Below, piece after piece: positions 8,737 to 16,735 of a stretch of 43,097 nucleotides of DNA. The notes under the pieces were generated by a model. That model made no database searches and was not told the DNA's origin. It was given only the letters and a program-made list of their open reading frames with translations. Position 1 is the stretch's first letter. The number at the start of each line of letters is the position of its first letter. The stretch spans positions 99,655 to 142,751 of the forward strand of contig NZ_LJYG01000085.1 of the NCBI RefSeq assembly GCF_001440035.1, in the 5' to 3' direction. Origin of the DNA: Bradyrhizobium manausense (GTDB taxonomy: Bacteria > Pseudomonadota > Alphaproteobacteria > Rhizobiales > Xanthobacteraceae). The position numbers were made by a program, and so were the translations under genes.

Positions 8737-8791
8737 AACACTTGTTAGGAACGTTTGTCCGACTGTTAGGAGAAAGGAACGTTTATCCGAC
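8737..8791 (+). repeat. Short direct repeats, possible recombinase-binding region
   Basis: GGAACGTTTGTCCGAC (8748-8763) and GGAACGTTTATCCGAC (8776-8791) are near-identical 16-mers 28 bp apart, each preceded by a TGTTAGG. At 8737-8749 lies AACACTTGTTAGG, which recurs exactly at 13340-13352 upstream of the integrase gene. Its first ten bases (AACACTTGTT) also occur inverted at 13414-13423. Repeats shared between an island border and the integrase gene are what arm-type sites would look like, but no binding evidence is available. Confidence 0.45.
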
Positions 8792-8901
8792 GCGCGTTTT
8801 CTGATCGGTGTCCCCATTTTTCAAGCAATTTGATGCGCTAGCAACCAGTCGCTAAGCCCGTCCTGTCGGGCTGAAGGCACAGAAAGGTCTCATTCGAGCG
8901 C

Positions 8902-9057
8902 CTTGGGGCGGTGCGCGCAGGCACCAATGGCATTCGCAGCATCAAGGACGAGCAGAAGATCAAGGACCTGATCGTTTACCTCCACACCTTCGACAATGCG
9001 CCGGTCAAGCTGACGAAGCAGCGACGTCACAACCGCTACTCGGGGTCTTGGTGCTGA
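8902..9057 (+). pseudogene. C-terminal remnant of a class I cytochrome c
   Basis: One frame reads AGTNGIRSIKDEQKIKDLIV followed by YLHTFDNAPVKL, then TKQRR and stop. This matches the C-terminal helix of small soluble c-type cytochromes, where a Met-ligand loop is followed by I-K-D-E-x-x-I-x-D-L-I-x-Y-L. No heme-binding CxxCH is found upstream, and the expected Met ligand position is altered. It is a truncated leftover, not a gene. Confidence 0.5.
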
Positions 9058-9403
9058 TAGTTGGGCTTAGGCTTCGTCAAAACACCGGCTGTCAGCGGCG
9101 CGCGGCTGTATCCATTTCGCGGCATTCACAGCTTTGACCGCTGTAATCATTTGATGAATGGCCTGATTTATAGGAGTGGCTGCATCAGGCACAGGTGTTG
9201 GGTCGAACGCCGCTCATAAGGAGCGCCTTGTTTGTGAACGGTTCACACGTTCAGCGACGTCGCCTGTGCCGTGCTCGCGCTGCGCAACCGCCCCGAGATG
9301 AATTCAACCGGTCGATCTCCCGAAGGCCTCACAGCACGGAACGAGATCGGGGCCACCGTTCTCAGGCGAAGGACAAGCTTGTCCACACTAGATGGGTAGC
9401 GGG
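9058..9403. other. Intergenic stretch with a 15-bp palindrome
   Basis: No supported gene. TGTGAACGGTTCACA at 9233-9247 is a perfect inverted repeat around a central G and could be a regulator operator. The nearest intact gene, the HTH protein at 9404-9796, ends rather than starts on this side, so no target promoter is evident. Confidence 0.35.
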
Positions 9404-9796
9404 TCATTTCGGTCGCCGGCTGCGCGCCGCTGCGTGGCGGCCGCGCAAGCCCGCGGACTGCTCCGGCGTGGGTGGCTCTGGCTTCCACGCGAACGGAGCG
9501 CCGGGCTGCGCGCCCGATCCGCAGGGCACAAAACCGAGCCGAAAGCCGAAGATGCGCCCGATGGTCTCGAGTGTCCGCGCGGTCGGATTGACGCGGCCGG
9601 TTTCGATGTCCGCAATCTGACGCGCGGTGAGTCTGATCACGACCAGATCGGCGAACTCGCGGCGAGATAGCCCGAGGGCCTCGCGCATCTCGCGCACCCC
9701 ATGCGGCAGTATTAATTTGGCAGCGCGTGCGCGATCGGAGACCACGTGACGCCGGCGGCGGACTTCTTCGCTCGTGATTGATTTGGTGCGGGGCAT
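9404..9796 (-). CDS. XRE-family helix-turn-helix protein
   Basis: A 130-aa DNA-binding protein. The HTH spans about residues 31-85: LPHGVREMREALGLSRREFA, then DLVVIRLTARQIADIETGRV and NPTARTLETIGRIFGFRL. This shows the usual XRE five-helix pattern with T-x-R-Q-I-x-D-I-E-x-G. The end of the domain (IFGFRLGFVP) resembles HipB-type antitoxins. The last ~40 residues are low-complexity and rich in Pro, Arg and Ala. No toxin partner is adjacent. A 7-bp inverted repeat lies 66 bp upstream of the start and is a possible self-operator. Small phage repressor and orphan antitoxin are both possible. Confidence 0.7.
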   Translation of the reverse strand: MPRTKSITSEEVRRRRHVVSDRARAAKLILPHGVREMREALGLSRREFADLVVIRLTARQIADIETGRVNPTARTLETIGRIFGFRLGFVPCGSGAQPGAPFAWKPEPPTPEQSAGLRGRHAAARSRRPK

Positions 9797-9861
9797 GCGA
9801 GCTACGATAGCAGAATACGACCGCGGCCGCGAGGCGCGTGGCGCATCGCCTTCGTCGAATC

Positions 9862-9879
9862 AACCCATCCTAATGGGTT
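9862..9879. promoter_or_regulatory. Inverted repeat upstream of the XRE gene
   Basis: AACCCAT-CCTA-ATGGGTT is a perfect 7-bp inverted repeat with a 4-bp centre, lying 66-83 bp upstream of the start codon at 9796. Its position and size fit an XRE repressor operator, possibly autoregulatory. It overlaps the last bases of the decayed hipB frame. Confidence 0.4.
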
Positions 9880-10034
9880 CAATAACGAATATATTCAATG
9901 GAGCACATGCTGGCGGCGGGCGCGGCCTCAGGGCCGACGTTGGCCGCCAGGGGCAACGTCCTGCTGTCGGAGCCCCAGTAGGTGCGCCGGGTCCGAATCA
10001 GTTCACCTAGTTCTGCGGTCGATGTGATTGCCAT
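9879..10034 (-). pseudogene. hipB-like antitoxin remnant
   Basis: The frame from ATG 10034 begins MAITSTAELGELIRTRR, a typical HipB N terminus. After a frameshift the next frame reads LGLRQQDVA, and after a further extra base the first frame resumes with LAANVG. Joined, this gives LGLRQQDVALAANVGLR, the HipB helix-turn-helix. The sequence then diverges and stops at 9879-9881. No hipA toxin gene follows. The start codon sits just behind the first of two operator palindromes, so promoter and gene start were inherited together. Confidence 0.65.
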
Positions 10035-10036
10035 GT

Positions 10037-10104
10037 TAATTTCCCGAGCGGGAATATTGCCTTCTAAGGGCGCAACTGGCGATGTGTAATTTCCCGAGCG
10101 GGAA
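10037..10104 (-). promoter_or_regulatory. Twin operator palindromes of the decayed hipB promoter
   Basis: TAATTTCCCGAGCGGGAA occurs at 10037-10054 and again, identical over 18 bases, at 10087-10104. The start-to-start distance is 50 bp, about five helical turns. Each contains the palindrome TTCCCG-AG-CGGGAA (with one centre change). They lie immediately upstream of the hipB-like ATG at 10034. Paired, phased palindromes are what cooperative autorepression by a HipB-type dimer would use; that function is inferred. Confidence 0.6.
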
Positions 10105-10149
10105 ATTCAGTCTTTACGGAGGGGGACCCGAGTGCATGATGGCTCCTGC

Positions 10150-10701
10150 CCCCTGCAGTTTGCGGCTTTTCTTCGTCCCAGGTGATCCCGGTCCAGCGGG
10201 GAATGGACGCAAAGCCGGCGGCGACCCCGTCGTGCTGCGGTCCGATTGCGGCCAAAACGGCAGGACGTCCTTGTCGACTTTGAGGTCGTGGGGCACCGCA
10301 GCGGCGTGCGGGACATCCAGTCGAGGGCGATATCCGAAAGTCTGGATTCGCTGCCGCCGATATCGGAGCGGTTGCCGGCGAACCAGACTTGCTCGAACCA
10401 CCGGAGTCCGTTGGCATCGCTGATGGGTTTCGCGCGGGCTCGACCATTTGACTCGCTTGAAGTTGGCGCGATTTTCGTGAATCGAGATGGTGTGGCGGGC
10501 GTAACTGACCTTCGGGTTCAGTTCGGTGTCGTGGAACTGCCTCCAGAGCTCGTTGACATGGATGGTTCTGAGCTTGTCCTTCCAGCTGTGGCCCTCGCCT
10601 TTGAAGTCCCATTTGAGATGCGTATAGATGTAGATGCCAAGGGCACTGAGGATGGCGGCGCCAACAATGGTGAGAAGGACCTTCCAGAAAGTCCAAGGCA
10701 C
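10150..10701 (-). pseudogene. DUF2235-family hydrolase, C-terminal remnant with several frameshifts
   Basis: Three frames together give the second half of a DUF2235 (alpha/beta-hydrolase, Tle1-like phospholipase relative). Frame one has a membrane segment FWKVLLTIVGAAILSALGIY and KDKLRTIHVNELWRQFHDTE, then YARHTISIHENRANFKRV. A second frame has WFEQVWFAGNRSDIGGS and ESRLSDIALDWM. A third has QHDGVAAGF and RWTGITW. The HSDIGG motif carries Arg where His is usual. The N-terminal GxSRG nucleophile domain is missing upstream, where an ISL3 remnant begins. Clearly non-functional. Confidence 0.6.
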
Positions 10702-10827
10702 CTATTTTGTGGCCGCGACCGGTTTTGATCTCGACAATGCTTACCAGGGATATTTGACGCAGCGACGTACGTTCGTGCTCGACGCTACGGTGCAAGGTGT
10801 CGACAAGCTGCTCGATCAGATCGTCAC

Positions 10828-11102
10828 CGAAAATCCGGAGAGCATCGACCCGCGAACGGCAGCGGCGTCGGACCACGCGCAGAAGCGTGTTTTTGCTAAC
10901 TACGACCCGTCCGGACAACGGTAGATCGGTCACGCGTCGCCGATACCGGGTATGGATACGCCGCGAAACAGTCCCGCACGATGGAGACAAGCCAGCACTT
11001 GGATGCCCGGACCGTGATGACCGCCTTATCACCCTCGTAGCACGCACTTTCTACAACAAACCCACGCGGCACCGGACTGGAGCGATGGAGTGCTTGCTGC
11101 AT
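10828..11102 (-). pseudogene. ISL3-family transposase, N-terminal remnant
   Basis: The frame from ATG 11102 has PRGFVVESACYEGDKAVITV, which matches the start of ISL3 transposases. After a frameshift, the next frame continues with CGTVSRRIHTRYRRRVTDLP and LSGRVV, the zinc-finger and LPLSG region of the family. Only this N-terminal ~90 residues survives. Inverted repeats of the element were not found. It abuts the DUF2235 remnant and may have caused its truncation. Confidence 0.55.
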
Positions 11103-11284
11103 GGCGCTGATTCTCCTCCATTCAAGGCGCCAGACATCCCTCGAACTGCATCAAAAGTGAGTCAGAGCCAATGTTGGAAGCCGTACACAGACCGGACGGT
11201 AAACGGTCCGCGGCTAGCTTCATCAGCTGGCGATGGGCCAGCCGCGACGGCCGCCCGGGTGAGAAAGTGGGCTCGAGCGAGCCA

Positions 11285-13153
11285 TCAGCTCACCGACGGA
11301 TCGACATCAAACGCCTTGACTTTACAGTCCGGCTCAAACCGGCCGGTATCGACGCGCCCTCCAGCAGCCTCTTGATCATCCGCGGGGTCGTATCCCGCGT
11401 CCTCGCCCGGCTCATCTTCCTCACCGTCGGGATCGACCCCACGCTTGGCGGCCTCTTTGGCGGCACGGTCGATCTTCCGCAGATCGAAGAGCTCAAGCCG
11501 CTTCTTGATCTGGGCAACCTGCTCCTCGACTGGCATTGGCACCTCGGTGATGAAGCGGGAATCCCAGGCCACGCGCCGCTTGCCATAGTGATCGACCTGG
11601 GTTTCCAGCGAGATGTGGCCGACCATGGCCGCGACCTCCTCCCGGGTGTAGATCGTCTTCATGTTCGCAATGAACTGATGGCGCAGGCTGTAGAGCGTGT
11701 ATTGCTTGTTCAACCGCGGGAATAGCCGCTCGCAGATCTTGCGCAGCAACTTCGAGACGTCGTACTGCCGCTGCGACCAGATTCCGGCCAGCACCCAATC
11801 CCTGGACCGGTTGACCATCCGCTCTACCGCCTCCAAGGCCTCCGTTGAGAAATTCGACAGATCCAGCGTCCGATGCGTGGCCCGGCCATCGGCGGCCTTC
11901 GCGCTGACCATGTGCAGCCAAACCCGGCCGTTCGGGAATTGTCTGTCGGGCCGCCGCTCAAAGGTCGTGAGAGACCATTCCACTGGACGTAAGCCGGTGT
12001 GAATCCCTGCCAGCAGCCAATCCCGGAGCCACGCCTGCGCCTGACTGCGAGACGTTACGAGAAGATTCTGCCGGAGCTGCTGGAAATGCCGGTAGTCAAT
12101 TCGCTTGGCGCGCCTCGCTGCTCCAATCTCCTCCTCACCGCCGATCTTGAGATCCGCGTTCAGCATAGCGATGGCGGTGTCGTTGTAATCTGAGGGGATG
12201 GTCTGCACCATCGCGATTGCCGAGGCGCGGTACAGCCGCCAGGTGCTCCGCGAGAGGAAAGGTTTCAAACCCAGCAGCCAGCTGGCGAACTCCCGCGGAT
12301 CGGCGTCCTCAAGGGTGAGCTGGAGGAGGTCCGACTCGCGCATGTACCGCTTGAGCAACCCCCGGCCGCGGGAAAGGTATTCCCGCTGCGTCTCTACAGT
12401 CGCGACCTTCACCTTCGGATCGGCGTCATCGTGCTGGGGGCCCTGAACCGCGCGCCGCTTCTCACGCGACTTCTCTACGAGGGCGAGGTTGGCATCGATC
12501 AGCGTACGCAGTTCGCTGTAGTCCGGACCATTGGGCTTGCCCGGATCCGGCTTGACGGCGGGCACTAGCTCGGGCTTCGGTACGAAGTCCACCGGCTCAG
12601 GGGCCTCAAGCAGTGCGTCAACCGCCGGAATGGTAGAACGATGGCTCTCCATCACGTCGTCCTCGATCTCGAGAAGCTGCCGGTCCTCGTCCTGGACCCG
12701 GAAAAGGGATTCGACGGCACCGTCTCCTTCTCCCCGGGAGCGCGCCGGCTCGGGCTGACGTCCGAGTTCGCGAGCTGGCCGCGTGGAGTGTTTGCCGGTT
12801 CGCGAGTCGTCAGGTCGCGGGTGCCCCTCGCTAGGTGCGCGGTCGACCTGCGGGGCGGCCGGACCGGCCGCAACGCACAGCTGGGCTATCCCGGCCGCGG
12901 CCGGGTTGGCCGGCCTTCGCCCCAGCGGCCGCACCGTCGGTCGGGTGCCAGAGGCTTTATTAGATGCTTGACCTTTAGGGCGCAGCGCCTCGTGTCGCAG
13001 GCTGCCGTCATTAGGGAGTTCGCTGGTCCCGGCGACCGGTGGGGTGCGCCGGACGGCAAAGCCAGCCTGTAGCGTGAGCTCCCGGAGCGCAGCTGGTGGT
13101 CGGGGGCCCTGGGGTTGCGCCTGGCGGGGCGCCTGTTCACTGTCTTCGGCCAT
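11285..13153 (-). CDS. Large tyrosine recombinase/site-specific integrase
   Basis: A 622-aa protein. Residues 1-200 are Pro/Arg/Ala-rich and look disordered. A SAM-like core-binding domain follows (about 240-345), then the catalytic domain. Active-site residues by position: Arg389 (HTGLRPVEW), Arg491 (YSLRHQF, with Tyr where many relatives have His), His513 (MVGHISLETQ) and the likely nucleophile Tyr523 (DHYGKRR). An acidic tail follows. The ATG at 13153 is chosen over an upstream frame extension because GGAGAAAG lies about 5 bases before it. It is the only intact integrase in the block and the likely mover of the island. Inverted 13-mers lie 184-273 bp upstream. Confidence 0.85.
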   Translation of the reverse strand: MAEDSEQAPRQAQPQGPRPPAALRELTLQAGFAVRRTPPVAGTSELPNDGSLRHEALRPKGQASNKASGTRPTVRPLGRRPANPAAAGIAQLCVAAGPAAPQVDRAPSEGHPRPDDSRTGKHSTRPARELGRQPEPARSRGEGDGAVESLFRVQDEDRQLLEIEDDVMESHRSTIPAVDALLEAPEPVDFVPKPELVPAVKPDPGKPNGPDYSELRTLIDANLALVEKSREKRRAVQGPQHDDADPKVKVATVETQREYLSRGRGLLKRYMRESDLLQLTLEDADPREFASWLLGLKPFLSRSTWRLYRASAIAMVQTIPSDYNDTAIAMLNADLKIGGEEEIGAARRAKRIDYRHFQQLRQNLLVTSRSQAQAWLRDWLLAGIHTGLRPVEWSLTTFERRPDRQFPNGRVWLHMVSAKAADGRATHRTLDLSNFSTEALEAVERMVNRSRDWVLAGIWSQRQYDVSKLLRKICERLFPRLNKQYTLYSLRHQFIANMKTIYTREEVAAMVGHISLETQVDHYGKRRVAWDSRFITEVPMPVEEQVAQIKKRLELFDLRKIDRAAKEAAKRGVDPDGEEDEPGEDAGYDPADDQEAAGGRVDTGRFEPDCKVKAFDVDPSVS

Positions 13154-13336
13154 CTTACTTTCTCCGTTCGGGGCCCCCGCTTCGGCCTTGGCTCCGCACT
13201 GGTCTCCGCCGCTCAACGCTGGAAATCCGACCCTTCAAGGTGGATGTCCGGAGAGAAGTTAGCGGGAGGCAGGGCGGCAAACTTTTTTGCCGGCCCCCCG
13301 TTACATGGTAGCAAAAGAAACACTCTCCGGATTTCA

Positions 13337-13426
13337 TGAAACACTTGTTAGGCGACCGCCTTCCACAATAATGCGCCGGCTTGAAAGTTACCAACTCCCG
13401 TTTCGAGAGAACCAACAAGTGTTTCA
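13337..13426. repeat. 13-bp inverted repeat upstream of the integrase
   Basis: TGAAACACTTGTT (13337-13349) and its exact reverse complement AACAAGTGTTTCA (13414-13426) are separated by 64 bp. A further GAAACACT lies just to the left (about 13317-13324). Most of the motif (AACACTTGTTAGG) recurs at 8737-8749 near the left edge of the block. The layout suits integrase or excisionase binding sites, or autoregulation of the integrase promoter. Confidence 0.5.
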
Positions 13427-13912
13427 GCGAAGTCTTGACCATGTCGGTCGAGGCCGCAGCTATGGCGTGATCTGAATCTCCGAATGTCGCGGCACTTGAG
13501 CCTCGGGCGGCCGCCTCCCGACCTGAGATCGGACCATCAACGTTCGAACCTGAAAAGAAAGGGTGGTCTGAACCCGAATGAGTCAGTGGACGAATGCAGC
13601 GGCAGAGCGGCGATCCTCTCGGCAATTGAGCTTCCACAAAGAGGCGTGCCGACGCGATACTTCGGCGAATGCCGACGAAAATGGACATCAAGTACGCCGT
13701 CACGCGTTGCTTTGGCGTCTCCCTTCTGGTCAGCAGAAACGAACGGGAGCGACTCCCGAGGAGCCGATGGCCTGATCGTGCTGTTGCAGACGGGCTCGAG
13801 ATGTCGCAGGCCGTTGGAAATCCCAAAATCGTCGAGCCGAGGCCGTGCGCATTGGTTGTTTACACGCCCTCTTCAAGCGATTGTAACCACACGTAAAATA
13901 CGGATCGCACCC
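13427..13912. other. Stretch with no recognisable gene
   Basis: Open frames exist on both strands but show no domain, no convincing ribosome site and no protein-like composition. I see nothing else here. Confidence 0.4.
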
Positions 13913-13957
13913 TATGATGCGGGTATTATGCGGGCATAATACCGGCATAATGCCGGT
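13913..13957. repeat. Four contiguous 11-bp units forming nested palindromes
   Basis: Exactly head-to-tail are TATGATGCGGG (13913), TATTATGCGGG (13924), CATAATACCGG (13935) and CATAATGCCGG (13946). The consensus is YATWATRCSGG. They create a perfect 10-bp inverted repeat GGTATTATGC-GG-GCATAATACC (13922-13943) and an overlapping palindrome ACCGGCATAATGCCGGT (13941-13957). One helical turn per unit suggests a protein bound on one face of the helix. It lies directly upstream of the coiled-coil gene remnant. Confidence 0.6.
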
Positions 13958-13959
13958 GC

Positions 13960-14668
13960 GATCGGCGTTCTGAGCCGACCACAGTGCCTACTGGCAGCTA
14001 AGCGATTCAGATCATCCCACGAAGACGCACGGCAGGACGCTGCTAGGGCCGAATTGAGCCAATTGATAGACTCCGCTCGCAGCATTTCCGACTTTGTCGA
14101 GGGCTGCTACCTTTCTGGTTCGCGCCCGCCGACGTGGATGCTGAGCAGAAGGCTGTCGATGCCCGAAAGGACCGGGAATGGCGCGAGCAACAAGAAATTG
14201 AGCAAAAGAGGAAGGACGACCAACTTCGGGCTGACGTCGAAAGGAGACAGACCGAGGCTGAGAGAAAGGAGCGTCAAGCTAGGCTACAGAAAGAGAACGG
14301 AGTACTAAGCCAGAGGATTGCAGGAGAAGATTACGGAAGAGGTGAAAAGATTCGCTGCGAGTAGTTCCGCCGATGACAAGACCTACGTAAGGCAGAAGTG
14401 GCCCACCTTAGCGGCGTGGTATCGCGAAAGGATAAGAGGCGATTGGGAACTCGAGAACATCAATAGCGAGTTGCGCGACTACGGCGTAGTTGAATGGAAG
14501 AATCGCGTGCTTGAGGCAGGCCTGACTGCGATCACTTTCAGAATGAAACGCGGTGGCCTTGGCGAGTATCAGCAAAACTGCTTCCTCGTCGGCTACGTAG
14601 CGGACCGTGAATTTGACGTTGCACGGGACCGATATCGGCTGCCTGCGAGGACGAGCAGGCCACTCTAG
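13960..14668 (+). pseudogene. Coiled-coil hypothetical protein with two compensating frameshifts
   Basis: Three pieces join into one protein. The first, without a clear start, includes CLLAAKRFRSSHEDARQDAA and RAELSQLIDSARSISDFVEG. The second, in another frame, is a charged coiled coil with ARKDREWREQQEIEQKRKDD and QLRADVERRQTEAERKERQA. The third is back in the first frame with ITEEVKRFAASSSADDKTYV and YRERIRGDWELENINSELRD, ending RDRYRLPARTSRPL at 14668. Shifts lie near 14130 and 14300-14320 and cancel out. No family is recognised. It could be a decayed gene or an intact gene damaged by two base-calling errors. The 11-bp array lies just upstream. Confidence 0.5.
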
Positions 14669-14832
14669 ACAATACAATGTGGCGCACAAATTCTCGAGTA
14701 AGTGGTTTGCCAACTAGGCCTACATCGGAATTCGACTGCTTCCTTTGTTCTCGCGGCTCAGGGGATGCCCGCGTGGGGTACGACTAAGCAAAACTCGATC
14801 ATCAGCCCCTCGCCCGCATTCCCAAGGTTGGA

Positions 14833-14900
14833 GGAAAAGAGTGGGAGGAAGATCGCGTTCTGAGCGACGACGAACTGAGCGCCGTTTGGCCTGCCCTCGT
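14833..14900 (+). pseudogene. Possible fragment of a P4-type integrase
   Basis: One frame reads GKEWEEDRVLSDDELSAVWPAL. The RVLSDDEL-x-x-VW signature is common at the start of the catalytic domain in prophage/P4-like integrases. It is too short for certainty. Upstream and downstream frames are broken. Confidence 0.3.
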
Positions 14901-14936
14901 CACGCCGCCCGATGCTGTGTTCTCCGTCCCGGTGGG

Positions 14937-15070
14937 TATTGCTGTCCAAGGCGCTGCTGGTGGTCAACGACTTTCTCGAGGGCCAGCTCGAAGGGCTTCG
15001 GAAGAAGGTCTCGACGGGCTACGCCCGGGACGGCTTCCTGGGACGCGCGAACGAGGGCTGGCCCAGATGA
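14937..15070 (+). pseudogene. Unidentified C-terminal gene fragment
   Basis: A frame reads VLLSKALLVVNDFLEGQLEG then LRKKVSTGYARDGFLGRANE, ending at TGA 15068-15070. The composition is protein-like, unlike the two other frames, but I recognise no family. Its stop overlaps the ATG of the next frame (ATGA at 15067). Confidence 0.3.
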
Positions 15071-15435
15071 CTGAAGTGACCTGCTACGTCGCTCTACCGT
15101 TCGTTTTCTCCGACAACGGCGTGGCTAGCCCTATGGCGATTTCCAGCGTTCCGGAATCTTGCGGTGAACCTCATCCTCACGCCAACCTCCTGCGACTAGC
15201 AACCGGCGCCTGCGCTTCGGGAAGCGTAGCTCGGGCCGGCGCGGCACGCACTCCGCCAATCCGCATTGTCATACGTGGGGCAGCGGATCAGGCGGTCGTT
15301 GGCGCTAGCCGGGACCATGACTTCTCGAGCGACCAGCCCAAAGATCCACGACTTGATTTCCGACGGAACCGCTGCGGTCGGCAGCGGCGGCTGCCCACCA
15401 ATTCACGCTATCGCGCGCCCAACTCCACACGATGA
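15067..15435 (+). CDS. Hypothetical protein, N terminus like small rhizobial conserved proteins
   Basis: The frame from ATG 15067 starts MTEVTCYVALPFVFSDNGVA. This resembles the start of a small conserved rhizobial protein family that continues with a Ser/Ala-rich region. After about residue 25 the resemblance is lost and the composition becomes Arg-rich, so the gene is probably decayed downstream. Function unknown. Confidence 0.3.
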   Translation: MTEVTCYVALPFVFSDNGVASPMAISSVPESCGEPHPHANLLRLATGACASGSVARAGAARTPPIRIVIRGAADQAVVGASRDHDFSSDQPKDPRLDFRRNRCGRQRRLPTNSRYRAPNSTR

Positions 15436-15530
15436 CGGCGATCCGATCGCGATCCGCGTCGCGCTCACGCGCGCCCTCGATCAACCGCTTCTGCCTATGA
15501 TCAAGCAGATCGAGATGCATCCCATCCTCC

Positions 15531-16430
15531 TCAGAATCTGAAGCCGGGCGTCGGCCGCGGTTCAAGTTCGATCACAAAGCGCGGATCGAAATCCGGGTTT
15601 TCGCGCGGCGCTTTCGGCGCCCGCAGCAGCGGATATCCACGCGGATTGGCAATCACGCGCGTGTTCTCGATGACATAGTCCCGGGACTTGTGAACATGCC
15701 CATGAACCCAAATGGATGGAGGCACGAACGATCCTCCGAGCCCCTCCCCCGAGAACAGACGATCAAGCGTCGCCGAGGCGTAGCAGAAGTCCAGATCCCG
15801 AAAAGCGGTGGGCCGCTCCGGATTCCAGTCCAGCAAGCTGTTCGGCGTTGCCGGGTGATGGGTGACCACGATCGTATCGCCATCGAACGTCTCGCACAGC
15901 TTGCGTTCAAGAAAATTTACAGTGGCGCGGTGAGCGTCGATCGTGCGTCCGACGTTGATGCGATCGCGACTCCGTCCTCGGCCAGTCTTGATCGCCTTGT
16001 AGTCGTTCATCGATCTCTCGGCCGTGCGCGCGGCAGACCGGAAGTCCAAATACGGGGGCCGGCACGAGAAGTCGGTCCAAAGCGTTCCGCCCAAGATGCG
16101 CACACCATCGATCGCTACTTCAGCATCGTCCAGGAAGTGGATGCCGAGCATCGAAGCTATGATCGGAGCACGCTCCTTCTGCTCCTCCCAGCTCGTCTTG
16201 GTGCCCGCGTCGGGCTTCTTGCGATTCCAGAACGAGTAATAATCGTGATTTCCCGGAACGTAGATGATGCGGCTGTCGGGATAATGCTTCCGCATCCACG
16301 GCAGCGCGAGTGTGGCGGGCGCTAGCATGTCGCCAGCGCAAATAACGACGACATCTGGATCGAGCGCCGGCGGTGTCCAGTCGTTGTATTCGATATCGGC
16401 GTGACCGTCGGAAACGATGTGCAAACGCAT
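15531..16430 (-). CDS. Calcineurin-like metallophosphoesterase
   Basis: A 299-aa cytoplasmic phosphoesterase with the full dinuclear-metal motif set: SDGH (7-10), AGD (32-34), GNHD (60-63), VTHHP (189-193) and GHVH (244-247). The region between 120 and 180 is variable and may set substrate choice. It is the last gene of a tight three-gene unit: its ATG overlaps the stop of the preceding gene as TGATG at 16430. Relatives act on nucleotides, phosphodiesters or proteins; here the target is unknown. It is one of the best-preserved genes in the accessory block. Confidence 0.85.
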   Translation of the reverse strand: MRLHIVSDGHADIEYNDWTPPALDPDVVVICAGDMLAPATLALPWMRKHYPDSRIIYVPGNHDYYSFWNRKKPDAGTKTSWEEQKERAPIIASMLGIHFLDDAEVAIDGVRILGGTLWTDFSCRPPYLDFRSAARTAERSMNDYKAIKTGRGRSRDRINVGRTIDAHRATVNFLERKLCETFDGDTIVVTHHPATPNSLLDWNPERPTAFRDLDFCYASATLDRLFSGEGLGGSFVPPSIWVHGHVHKSRDYVIENTRVIANPRGYPLLRAPKAPRENPDFDPRFVIELEPRPTPGFRF

Positions 16431-16735
16431 CAGAACGGCTCCTGGCCCGGCGCGTAAACCGGCGGCGGCACGTATGGCGGGGGCTCGACGATCGTCGCGG
16501 TTGGGTCAATTGTCCGGAGCGCCTCGATGCCTGCAAACGAAATTCGACCGTCCGGCCTGACCAAGCCAAAGTATTCGAGATCTACGACGGTCGAGAGCCG
16601 CAGCCGCTGCGCAGTTCCATCGTGGCTCAGGCTGACGCGGGTCGGGTGCGCATAGTATCGGTAACCGGGCGCAACTGACCCGCCCTCACCCAGGGCTCGC
16701 AGGACCTCGCTCTGTCGGCGTGTAAATCGCATCAT
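16430..16735 (-). CDS. Small hypothetical protein, middle gene of the phosphoesterase unit
   Basis: A 101-aa protein: MMRFTRRQSEVLRALGEGGS, a basic N terminus that could be a winged-helix-like start. A segment RVSLSHDGTAQRLRLSTVVD LEYFGL follows, and the tail is proline-rich (EPPPYVPPPVYAPG). The start overlaps the upstream gene's stop (ATGATG around 16732-16735) and its own stop overlaps the phosphoesterase start, so translation is coupled on both sides. No family recognised. A small DNA-binding or adaptor protein is possible. Confidence 0.6.
   Translation of the reverse strand: MMRFTRRQSEVLRALGEGGSVAPGYRYYAHPTRVSLSHDGTAQRLRLSTVVDLEYFGLVRPDGRISFAGIEALRTIDPTATIVEPPPYVPPPVYAPGQEPF

Noticed and set aside
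10064..11047. A single 327-aa minus-strand gene
   Set aside because: The frame crosses from an ISL3-like part into out-of-frame DUF2235 sequence; it is an accidental join of two remnants.
13153..13216. Upstream extension of the integrase to 13216
   Set aside because: The internal ATG at 13153 has a strong GGAGAAAG site, and the extra 21 residues are not typical.
13913..13957. CRISPR array
   Set aside because: The units are contiguous 11-mers without spacers, so this is an operator-like array. No cas genes or spaced repeats were seen anywhere in the window.
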